Program-made: the position numbers and the translations under genes | Notes under the pieces: model-generated | Database searches by the model: none | What the model was told of the DNA's origin: nothing | What the model saw: the letters and a program-made list of their open reading frames with translations, nothing else | Source: RBG-16-66-20 sp964564865 | GTDB lineage: Bacteria > Pseudomonadota > Gammaproteobacteria > Burkholderiales > SG8-39 | Assembly: GCA_964564865.1 (NCBI GenBank) | Contig: CAZMDA010000015.1 | Coordinates: forward strand, 1-62,241 | Direction: 5' to 3' | DNA length: 62,241 bases | Shown: positions 1 to 9,200 of the stretch, one piece after another | Position numbering within the stretch: position 1 is the first letter of the stretch | Layout: the number at the start of each line of letters is the position of its first letter

Positions 1-260
1 CCGCCGAGCCGCCCGCGGCCAGCGAGGGCCACGCGATGAAATCGCCCATGGTGGGCACGTTCTACCGGGCGCCTTCCCCCGACGCCAAGCCCTTCGTGGA
101 AGTCGGCCAGGCGGTGAAGGAGGGCCAGACGCTGTGCGTCATCGAAGCCATGAAGCTGATGAACGAGATCGAGGCCGACGCCTCGGGCACGGTGAAGGCG
201 ATCCTGGTGGAGAACGGCCAGCCGGTGGAATACGGCCAGGCCCTCTTCATCATCGGCTAG
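1..260 (+). CDS. accB: Biotin carboxyl carrier protein of acetyl-CoA carboxylase, 3' part
   Basis: C-terminal part of the biotin carrier that shuttles carboxylate between biotin carboxylase and the carboxyltransferase in the first step of fatty acid synthesis. The reading frame is open from the window edge (first full codon at base 3), so the start lies outside. The visible part is a biotinyl-lipoyl domain: it opens with SPMVGTFYRAPSP and carries the biotinylation motif EAMKLM, whose lysine codon is at 153-155. The preceding Pro/Ala-rich residues fit the family linker. accC follows after 3 bases, the usual accBC operon. Confidence 0.96.
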   Translation, partial: AEPPAASEGHAMKSPMVGTFYRAPSPDAKPFVEVGQAVKEGQTLCVIEAMKLMNEIEADASGTVKAILVENGQPVEYGQALFIIG

Positions 261-263
261 CCG

Positions 264-1622
<1,359 letters not shown>

Positions 1623-1626
1623 TCCC

Positions 1627-2526
1627 ATGCCCTGGCTCTCGATCACGCTCGAGCTGGACGGGACGCGGGCCGAGGCGGTGTCCGAGGCGCTGGTCGGGGC
1701 GGGCGCGCTGTCGGTGTCCATGGAGGACGCGCAGGCGGGCACGCCGGGCGAGGACGCGCAGTTCGGCGAGCCGGACCTCGCCGCGCCGCGCCCGTGGCGC
1801 CGCACCCGCCTGCAGGCGCTCGCCGAGGCGGGGGCCGATGCCGCCGCGATCGTCGGCCAGGCGGCGCGCGCGTGCGGCATCCCGCCGCCCGCGTTCAGCC
1901 TCGCGCGACTGGAGGACGACGACTGGGTACGGCGCACGCAGGCGCAGTTCGCCCCGATCCGCTGCGGCGAGCGCATCTGGATCGTGCCCAGCTGGCGCGA
2001 GGCGCCGGATCCCGGCGCGCTCAACATCCGCCTCGATCCGGGCCTCGCCTTCGGCACCGGCGGCCATCCCACCACGCGCCTCGTGCTGGCGTGGCTGGAG
2101 CGCGCCGTGCAGGGCGGCGAGCGCGTGCTCGATTACGGGTGCGGTTCCGGTATATTGGCGCTCGCCGCGGCGCGGCTCGGCGCGCGCGAAGTCGCGGCGA
2201 CCGACCTCGACCCGCAGGCGCTCGAGGCCACCAGGGCCAACGCCCGCGCCAACGGCCTCGCCGTGGCGGTCGCGGCCCCGGAAGCGATTCCCGGAGGCAC
2301 CTTCGACATCGTCGTGGCCAACATCCTCGCCAATCCCCTCATCGCCCTGGAGCCGATCCTCGCCGCGCGCGCGCGCCCGGGCGGCCGGCTCGCGCTGTCG
2401 GGGATCCTCGCCGCGCAGGCGGACGGGGTTTGCGCCGCCTACGCGGCGGATTTCGACTGCAGCGTGGGCGCGGCCGAGGAGGGCTGGGTGCTCCTCGAGG
2501 GCCGGCGCAGGGGCGCGGCGGCATGA
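1627..2526 (+). CDS. prmA: Ribosomal protein L11 methyltransferase
   Basis: 299 residues, close to the family length of about 293. PrmA uses S-adenosylmethionine to trimethylate lysines and the N-terminus of ribosomal protein L11. The SAM-binding motif DYGCGSGILALAAARLGA, the upstream GTGGHPTTRL loop and the NILANPL motif (in place of NIL-A-PL) are all present. It starts 4 bases after the accC stop and its TGA overlaps the ATG of the next gene, so it belongs to the acc operon, a common betaproteobacterial arrangement. Confidence 0.95.
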   Translation: MPWLSITLELDGTRAEAVSEALVGAGALSVSMEDAQAGTPGEDAQFGEPDLAAPRPWRRTRLQALAEAGADAAAIVGQAARACGIPPPAFSLARLEDDDWVRRTQAQFAPIRCGERIWIVPSWREAPDPGALNIRLDPGLAFGTGGHPTTRLVLAWLERAVQGGERVLDYGCGSGILALAAARLGAREVAATDLDPQALEATRANARANGLAVAVAAPEAIPGGTFDIVVANILANPLIALEPILAARARPGGRLALSGILAAQADGVCAAYAADFDCSVGAAEEGWVLLEGRRRGAAA

Positions 2527-3284
2527 CGCTCACGACGCGCTGCCCGAGCTGCGCCACCGCGTTCCGCGTCCAGCCGGCGCAGCTCTCGGCGCGCGGCGGC
2601 AAGGTGCGCTGCGGCAAGTGCTCGCGCATCTTCGACGGCGTCGCCGGGCTGGTCGAGGAGCAGCCCGGGGCGGGCGAGGCCGAGGCCGAACCCTCGCCGC
2701 AGCTCGCCCTGTTCGAGGCGGCGCGCAAGAGCGCCCCGGCGCTGCCGGCGGCAAACGAGGAGGTCGTGCCCGAGTTCCTGGAGGAGGACCTGCCGCCGCC
2801 CCCGCGCCGGCTGCTTTGGGGCTTCGGCGCCCTGCTCGCCCTGGCGGCGCTGGCGCTGCAGGCGGCGCTGGTCTACCGCACCGAGATCGCGGTGCTGCTG
2901 CCGGAGGCGCGCGAGCCGCTCGCCGCGGCCTGCGGGATGCTGGGCTGCGAGCTGCGGCTGCCGCGCCGGCCCGAGCTGATGGCGATCGAGTCCTCCGACC
3001 TGCAGGCCGACACGCGGCGCGAGAACGTGATCCTGCTCAACGCCGTGATCCGCAACCGCGCGCCCTTCGCCCAGGAGTACCCCGCGCTGGAGCTCACCCT
3101 CACCGACGAGCGCGACCAGGCCGTGGTGCGCAAGGTGCTGTCCCCGCAGGACTACCTCGCGCCCGCGGCGGCCGCGGCCGCCGCGCAGGGCCTCGCCGCC
3201 GGCGCCGAGGCCGTGCTGCGGGTCAGTTTCGACAACAGCCGCATCCGCGCCGTCGGCTACCGCCTGTACCTGTTCTTCCCCTGA
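2523..3284 (+). CDS. Zinc-ribbon DUF3426 membrane protein (MJ0042-type finger)
   Basis: 253 residues. The N-terminus has an MJ0042-type zinc ribbon with cysteine pairs at residues 7/10 and 30/33 (CPSC and CGKC). A charged and proline-rich linker follows, then one transmembrane helix at about 97-118 and a C-terminal extracytoplasmic domain of the DUF3426 type. Function is unknown for the family. The ATG overlaps the prmA stop (ATGA), so it is likely co-translated with prmA; prmA followed by a DUF3426 gene is typical of betaproteobacteria. The Ala-rich stretch near residue 220 is low complexity. Confidence 0.88.
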   Translation: MTLTTRCPSCATAFRVQPAQLSARGGKVRCGKCSRIFDGVAGLVEEQPGAGEAEAEPSPQLALFEAARKSAPALPAANEEVVPEFLEEDLPPPPRRLLWGFGALLALAALALQAALVYRTEIAVLLPEAREPLAAACGMLGCELRLPRRPELMAIESSDLQADTRRENVILLNAVIRNRAPFAQEYPALELTLTDERDQAVVRKVLSPQDYLAPAAAAAAAQGLAAGAEAVLRVSFDNSRIRAVGYRLYLFFP

Positions 3285-3312
3285 AACCCCGCCATCGGAA
3301 AAGAAGGAAGCA

Positions 3313-4248
3313 ATGACCATCCTCGTCACCGGTTCCATCGCCTACGACACGATCATGGTGTTCCAGGACCGGTTCAAGAACCACCTGCTGCCCGACCAGC
3401 TGCACATCCTGAACGTGTGCTTCATCGCGCCGGAGATGCGGCGCGAGTTCGGCGGCACCGCGGGCAACATCGGCTACAACCTGAAGCTGCTGGGCGAGGA
3501 CCCGCTGGTGATGGCCACCGTGGGCGAGGACATCCAGCCCTACCTGTACCGTTTCCAGACCCTCGGCATCGGCGCGGCGCACCTGAAGAAGATCCCCGGC
3601 CAGTTCACCGCCCAGGCCTTCATCACCACGGACCTGGACGACAACCAGATCACCGCCTTCCACCCGGGCGCGATGAACCACGCGCACGAGAACCACGTCA
3701 CCGGCGCGCTGGGCGCGAAGCTCGCGATCATCGGCCCCGACGGCAAGGAAGGCATGCTGCAGCACGCGCGCGAGTGCGCCGCCTCCGGCGTGCCGTTCCT
3801 CTTCGACCCGGGGCAGGGCCTGCCGATGTTCTCCAGGGAGGAGCTGGAGGAGATGGTGCGCCTCGCCGACTACCTCGCGGTGAACGACTACGAGGGGCGG
3901 CTGCTGGTGGAGAAGACCGGCCGCACCCTGGAGATGATCGCGCGCGACCTCAAGGCGCTGGTCGCCACGCAGGGCGCGCAGGGCTCGGTCATCCACGCCG
4001 GGGGCCGGCGCCACGAGATCCCTGCGGTTCCCGCCGACGCGCTGCTCGATCCCACCGGCTGCGGCGACGCCTACCGCGCCGGACTGCTCTACGGCATCGC
4101 CAAGGGCTGGGACTGGGAGCGCACCGGGCGCCTCGCCTCGGTGATGGGCTCGATCAAGATCGCGCACCGCGGCGGGCAGAACCACAAGCCCACGCGCGAG
4201 GACATCGCGAACCGCTACCGGAAGGCCTTCGGTGCTTCGCCCTTCTAG
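3313..4248 (+). CDS. PfkB-family carbohydrate/adenosine kinase
   Basis: 311-residue ribokinase-fold kinase. Visible signatures are the N-terminal sugar-binding GGTAGNIGYNL segment and the C-terminal catalytic signature DPTGCGDAYRAGLLYG, whose aspartate is the expected base. The family phosphorylates sugars or nucleosides; proteins of this type are often annotated as adenosine kinase, but the substrate cannot be read from the sequence. A good ribosome site (AAGGAAG) lies 5 bases before the ATG. The gene ends tail-to-tail with the HIT gene, the stop codons overlapping by 4 bases. Confidence 0.9.
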   Translation: MTILVTGSIAYDTIMVFQDRFKNHLLPDQLHILNVCFIAPEMRREFGGTAGNIGYNLKLLGEDPLVMATVGEDIQPYLYRFQTLGIGAAHLKKIPGQFTAQAFITTDLDDNQITAFHPGAMNHAHENHVTGALGAKLAIIGPDGKEGMLQHARECAASGVPFLFDPGQGLPMFSREELEEMVRLADYLAVNDYEGRLLVEKTGRTLEMIARDLKALVATQGAQGSVIHAGGRRHEIPAVPADALLDPTGCGDAYRAGLLYGIAKGWDWERTGRLASVMGSIKIAHRGGQNHKPTREDIANRYRKAFGASPF

Positions 4249-4658
4249 GCGAGCCTGGCCTTGATCTTCTCCGCGTAGCCGGCCAGCGTCTCGCGCGGCG
4301 GGTTCTTCACCGGCCAGGTGAGTTCCATGCCGTCGCCGGCGTGCCGCGGCAGCAGGTGCACGTGGTAGTGGTACACGGTTTGGCCGGCCGCCTTGCCGTT
4401 GGCCTGGTAGACCGACAGGCCTTCGGGCGCGAAGGCTGCGCGGATCGCCTGCGCGACGCGATGGCAGGTGCGCGCGGCGGCCGCCGCCTGCTCCGCGTCC
4501 AGCTCGAACAGGTTCGCGGCATGCCTCTTCACCGCCACCAGCACGTGCCCCGGGTTCACCTGCCCGACGTCCATGAAGGCGAGCGTGTGCTCGTCCTCGT
4601 GCACCTTGGTGGACGGAATCTGTCCGGCGACGATCTTGCAGAACACGCAGTCGGTCAT
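4245..4658 (-). CDS. HIT family (Hint-type) nucleotide hydrolase
   Basis: 137-residue histidine-triad protein. It opens CVFCKIVAGQIPS, the zinc/substrate-binding N-terminus of Hint proteins, and ends with the triad HYHVHLLPR. Hint enzymes hydrolyse nucleoside phosphoramidates and other AMP adducts. The chosen ATG at 4658 overlaps the apaH stop (ATGA); an upstream in-frame ATG at 4709 would add 17 residues inside apaH and has no family match. Pairing with apaH suggests joint clean-up of adenylylated or dinucleoside by-products (inference). Confidence 0.92.
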   Translation of the reverse strand: MTDCVFCKIVAGQIPSTKVHEDEHTLAFMDVGQVNPGHVLVAVKRHAANLFELDAEQAAAAARTCHRVAQAIRAAFAPEGLSVYQANGKAAGQTVYHYHVHLLPRHAGDGMELTWPVKNPPRETLAGYAEKIKARLA

Positions 4659-5473
4659 GCGGCCTCTCCAATGGGCTGGTAGCCGGGCGAGGGTACCTGC
4701 GCCAGCCACCGGTCTTCAAGCCGCAGCGCGGTCAGCGTACCGCCCCAGACGCAGCCGGTGTCCAGCGCCGCGAGGCGCTCGGTGAGCTTCAGGCCCAGGG
4801 CCGACCAGTGGCCGAAGACGAGCACGGGTTCGTCGCGCCCGGGCCGGACGTCGAACCAGGCCTGGTAGCCCTTGGGCGGCGTCTCGCCCTTGGCGTAGAA
4901 ATCCATCGTGCCGTCGGCGGTGCAGAACCGCATGCGCGTCATCGCGTTCACGATCACGCGCAGCCGGTCCCAGCCCTCCAGGGCATCGTCCCAGCGCTCG
5001 GGCTTGCTGCCGTACATGTTCTCCAGGAAGTCGCGGTAGTCCGCCGCGCGCAGCGCGGCCTCGACTTCCCTGCCCAGCGCGACCGCCCTGTCCACAGTCC
5101 ATTCGGGCAGCAGTCCGGCGTGGACCATCGCGTAGCGGCCTTCGACATGCATCATCGGTCGCGTGCGCAGCCAGTCCACCAGCTCCCTCGCGTCCGGCGC
5201 TGCAAGGACATCCTGAAACGTATCGTCGCGCCGCTTCTTCTCGAAGCCCTCGAACTGCGTGACGAGGTGCAGGTCGTGGTTGCCGAGGACGACGATGGCG
5301 CGATCGCCGAGCGATTTCACGTATCGGAGTACCTGCAGCGACTTGGGCCCCCGGTTGACGAGATCGCCCACGAACCACAGGCGGTCGTGCAGCGGGTTGA
5401 AGCCGATGCGCGCGAGCAGCGCCTCGAGTTCGTCGAAGCAGCCCTGGACGTCGCCGATGGCGTAGGTGGCCAT
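4655..5473 (-). CDS. apaH: Symmetrical bis(5'-nucleosyl)-tetraphosphatase
   Basis: 272 residues, the normal ApaH length. It cleaves diadenosine tetraphosphate (Ap4A) into two ADP. Metallophosphatase motifs are in order: GDVQGC near residue 7, GDLVNRGPKS near 36, GNHDLH near 65, and the C-terminal GHWSALG and DTGCVWGG motifs. It is upstream of and overlaps the HIT gene by 4 bases, so the two form a two-gene minus-strand unit. The accessory island begins just upstream of its start. Confidence 0.95.
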   Translation of the reverse strand: MATYAIGDVQGCFDELEALLARIGFNPLHDRLWFVGDLVNRGPKSLQVLRYVKSLGDRAIVVLGNHDLHLVTQFEGFEKKRRDDTFQDVLAAPDARELVDWLRTRPMMHVEGRYAMVHAGLLPEWTVDRAVALGREVEAALRAADYRDFLENMYGSKPERWDDALEGWDRLRVIVNAMTRMRFCTADGTMDFYAKGETPPKGYQAWFDVRPGRDEPVLVFGHWSALGLKLTERLAALDTGCVWGGTLTALRLEDRWLAQVPSPGYQPIGEAA

Positions 5474-5510
5474 TGGGACTAAGCGCCCGGCAAGATCTTC
5501 ACAGCTTCCC

Positions 5511-5891
5511 TCAAACCTGCCCCCCAGGGGCCGTGTCCACGAACAGATTTCGCCGTCGAAACGCCGCCGGAGAGTTGACGAGCAAGTGCAGGCGCAAGCT
5601 CATGAGGTTGCTGGCGAACGCCGGCCTCGCGAGTGGCGGAACGTCCCGCGTCCACTCCGGCGGAGATACCTGCGCCGCGGCGCAGACGTGTTCCACCATG
5701 GCGGCTACGGTATTGGCATGATAGTCGGAAAGGCAGGCCGGTGGAGGCGACGCCAAGGACCCCGCCAACTCACAAGGCTCAAGCTTGGCCAGCCAAGCAC
5801 TCAGCGCGGCGAGCGCCGCCCGCTCTCCGCCGGTGGCCGCGACGTCGCGCATATGTTCAAGCCACTGTGCCGCGGATTCGAGCGAGCCCAT
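5511..5891 (-). CDS. Small hypothetical protein
   Basis: About 126 residues from the ATG at 5891; an in-frame GTG at 5957 would add 22 residues that look non-coding. I do not recognise a named domain. The protein has an Ala/Leu-rich helical N-terminal half. Its conserved-looking end, with PPEWTRDVPPL, SLRLHLL and FRRRNLFVDT, resembles small proteins often found beside toxin or nucleotidyltransferase genes, but I cannot name the family. It follows a broken antitoxin gene on the same strand and precedes apaH, so it is probably part of a decayed defence or toxin-antitoxin module at the island edge (inference). Confidence 0.5.
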   Translation of the reverse strand: MGSLESAAQWLEHMRDVAATGGERAALAALSAWLAKLEPCELAGSLASPPPACLSDYHANTVAAMVEHVCAAAQVSPPEWTRDVPPLARPAFASNLMSLRLHLLVNSPAAFRRRNLFVDTAPGGQV

Positions 5892-5953
5892 GTTTCGATG
5901 CCCATAACCTGCGAGGTTGAACGAGCCTGACGCTGTCAGGCCGCCTTCCGGTC

Positions 5954-6196
5954 TCACTTCGCAAGGGCCGGCTTCGATAGGCCGGCCCGCGCATTACCAT
6001 CCGTGATCGCCTCTGCGTTGGCCCTCTTCAAAGCCTTGGCCTGCACTTCCTCATACATGCCCTGACCCTTGAGAAAGCGGTCAAAGCTGCGTCCCCGGTG
6101 GTCTGTTCTTCCGCGGCATCGTCCCAGTCTTTCGTCGGCACCTTTCGCTGCATATGGTACGAGCGATTCGATGCTCAAGGCGCTTCGTCCAGGCAA
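5954..6196 (-). pseudogene. Truncated Xre-type antitoxin remnant
   Basis: Residues 36-80 of this frame (about 6091 down to 5957) read SFDRFLKGQGMYEEVQAKAL followed by a GLSKPALAK end. This is the start of a well-known Xre/HigA-like antitoxin type whose members read like SFDDFLKEQGIYEEV and continue from GLSKTALAKRM into the helix-turn-helix. Here a TGA stops the frame right after the ALAK, so the DNA-binding half is lost, and the residues before position 36 do not look like coding sequence. No intact toxin partner is visible beside it. I treat it as a pseudogene. Confidence 0.6.
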
Positions 6197-6259
6197 CGGG
6201 CGGGATCGCCTCCCGGACGCGCGCTTACTTCGTTCGGCGGAGCCGCCGGGGTCAATGCA

Positions 6260-9200
6260 TCATTGCCAGTTCGCCGCGATCACCGGCGCCAGTGCAAGGG
6301 CGTACTCCGGCGGCAGCGTGGTCTGGCCCGGCGCGGGCGGCGCGAACGCCGCCATTGCGTCCACCAGGTTCTGCACCTGACTATCAAGCAATGTCGCACC
6401 ATCCGCGGTCCGGAATTGCTCGAGATGGTACTGGCTGCCCGCGTACCAGTTCTGAACCGTCATCTGATCCTGGGTGCCGATAATACTCGCGACGAGATCG
6501 TTGCTCGAACGAAGGAACCATATCTGGTCCGGGGCAATGTCTGCCAGGAACTGGCCGACATCAACGTTGCCCGACGTGGAGTCGTTCTCCTGGACTGTTT
6601 CGGCGCCGTGACCCCGACCGACACGGTAGGTGTCGTTTCCAGTCCCCCCAATAAGCGTGTCGGCGCCCGCCATCCCCTCGAGAGTGTCGTTTCCAGCAGC
6701 CCCGCTGATCGTGTTGGTGCCAGCATTGCCAGTCAGGACGTTGTTGAGGGCGTTGCCCGTGGCGTTAATGGCGGTTGAACCGAGCAGGGTCAGATTCTCG
6801 ACATTCGCACCGAGCGTGTATCCAATGGTGCTGAGAACCGTATCCGTACCAGCACTCGCGTTCTCCGTCACCGAGTCGGTCGTGCGTTCCACTACATACG
6901 TGTCATCACCCGCGCCGCCCCGCATCGTGTCGCTTCCGGCGCCCCCATCAAGGTAGTCGTTTCCGTCGTTTCCCGTGAGCGTGTTGCTGCCGGAGTTGCC
7001 GATGAGCAGGTTGTCCAGAGCATTGCCGGTGCCATTGCGGTTCGCCGTCCCCGTCAGCAGCAGGTTCTCCAGGTTGACTCCCAGCGTGTAGGTGACCGAA
7101 CTCTCCACCGTGTCGGTGCCTTCGCCAGTGTTTTCGATGACCACGTCTCCCGTCGCTCCGACCACGTAAACGTCGTCCCCGGCTCCGCCCAACATGGTGT
7201 CCGAACCTGACCCGCCGTCGAGGCGGTTGTTGCCGGAGTTCCCGGTGAGCACGTTCGCGAGCGTGTTTCCGACCGCATCCACATTGTCGGTTCCGGTCAG
7301 TGTCAGCCGCTCCAGATTGGCGCCAAGTGTCCAGGACACCGGCGCGTACACCGTGTCGTTGCCAGCATTGCTTCCTTCATTAACTGTGTCCCCGGCACCG
7401 ACAAAATACGAGTCATCGCCCGTTCCTCCGGTCAGGACGTTGGCGCCGTCATTCCCTGTAAGGACGTTCGCGAGGCTGTTTCCGGTCGCGTTGAGCGCCG
7501 CTGTGCCGGTCAGGGTCAAATTCTCGAAATTGGCTCCCAGCGTCCAGCTGGCTTCCGAGACCACGGTGTCGGTTCCCTGATTGCTTCCCTCTACAACGGT
7601 GTCGCCCGCGTTGACATGGTAAGTGTCGTCGCCCGCGCCACCCGTAAGCGTGTTGGCTCCGGCGTTTCCGACCAGGGTATTGTTGAGCGCGTTTCCGGTG
7701 GCATTTACGGCGGTAGAGCCAAGCAAGGTCACGTTCTCAACGTTCGCGCCCAGCGTGAATGTGACGGACGTATAAACCCAGTCGAGCCCCTCTCCGAGGC
7801 CTTCGATTACGGAGTCGCCTGCGCCAACGTAGTAGAGATCGTTTCCGGCGCCTCCCGCGAGCGCGTTCACCCCGGAGTTGCCGGTAATGATGTTGTCGGA
7901 GACGTTGCCGAAACCGTCGATGTTCGCACTGCCGGTAAGCGTAAGGTTCTCGATGTTCGCCGCTAGTGCGTACGTGACGCTCGAGTACACCGTATCCGAT
8001 CCCTCGTCAGAAGCCTCCAGAATCGCGTCCGCGGTGTCGTCGACGATGTACTCGTCATCCCCCAATCCGCCCGACATCGCATCGGCACCGCCGCCGCCAT
8101 CCAGGACGTTGGCCGCCGTGTTCCCGATGAGCGTGTTGGCGAGCGCGTTTCCGGTCCCATCAACAGGTTGGGATCCCGTCAACGTCAAGGACTCGACGTT
8201 CTCCGGGAGTTCGTACGAGAATGCGGTTGTCACGAGGTCCACACCTTCGCCAGCGAGCTCCACAACCGCGTCCAACGGCGTGTCGAGAACGTAGGTGTCG
8301 TTCCCTGCGCCGCCCACAAGGAGATCATCGCCGCTCTGACCGTCGAGAACGTTGTCGCCGGCGTTTCCCAAGATGACGTTGGATCCCCCGTTGCCGGTGC
8401 CGTTGACTGATTGCGCCCCCGTCAGAGTGAGGTTCTCGACATTCGCCGTGAGCGCGTAGCTCGCGGAGCTGATCACCGTATCCGAGCCTTCCCCTGCAAG
8501 CTCGACCACAAGGTCGCCACTGGAATCAAGGATATAGGTATCGTTTCCCGCGCCGCCCGCAAGCTCATTCGATCCGCTATTGCCTTGAAGCAGATTGTCT
8601 AGAGCGTTGCCGGCACCATCTATGTTGCCTGTGCCGACCAACGTAAGGTTCTCGACGTTGTCCCAGAGCGCCACGCTGACGGAACTATGCACGGAGTCGA
8701 GGCCCTCTCCTGCCGCTTCCATCACTGTGACGAGAGAATCGCTGACCAGGTACAGATCGTCGCCCGAGCCCCCGGCCAGTATGTCGGCGCCGCCATTTCC
8801 GTCCAGAACGTCGTTGCCGAGACCGCCCGAGAGCACGTTCATCCCGGTGTTTCCCGTCAACTCGTTGCCCGCGTCATTTCCCGTGCCGTTCACATCCGCC
8901 GCCCCGATCAGGAAAAGATTCTCGACATTGTCGCCAAGCACATAGTCGACTTCGCTGATCACCGTGTCGATGCCATTCCCCGCGGCCTCAACGATCAAGT
9001 CACCGATCGAGTCGACGAAGTACGTATCGTCGCCGGAGCCACCTTCCATGGAATCGAGACCCCCACCGCCGTCCAATACGTCCGCTCCCGCTCCACCAAG
9101 CAGCACGTTGCTCGCGGAGTTCCCGAGCAGCTGGTTGTTCAGCTCGTTGCCGGCACCATCAATGGTGGCTGTGCCGGTCAGAGTCAGGTTCTCAATGTTC

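Noticed and set aside
5965..5988. Perfect 8-bp inverted repeat GGGCCGGC/GCCGGCCC downstream of the RTX gene as a terminator
   Set aside because: No T run follows on either strand and it falls inside the antitoxin remnant coding GLSKPALA; chance GC-rich symmetry is more likely.
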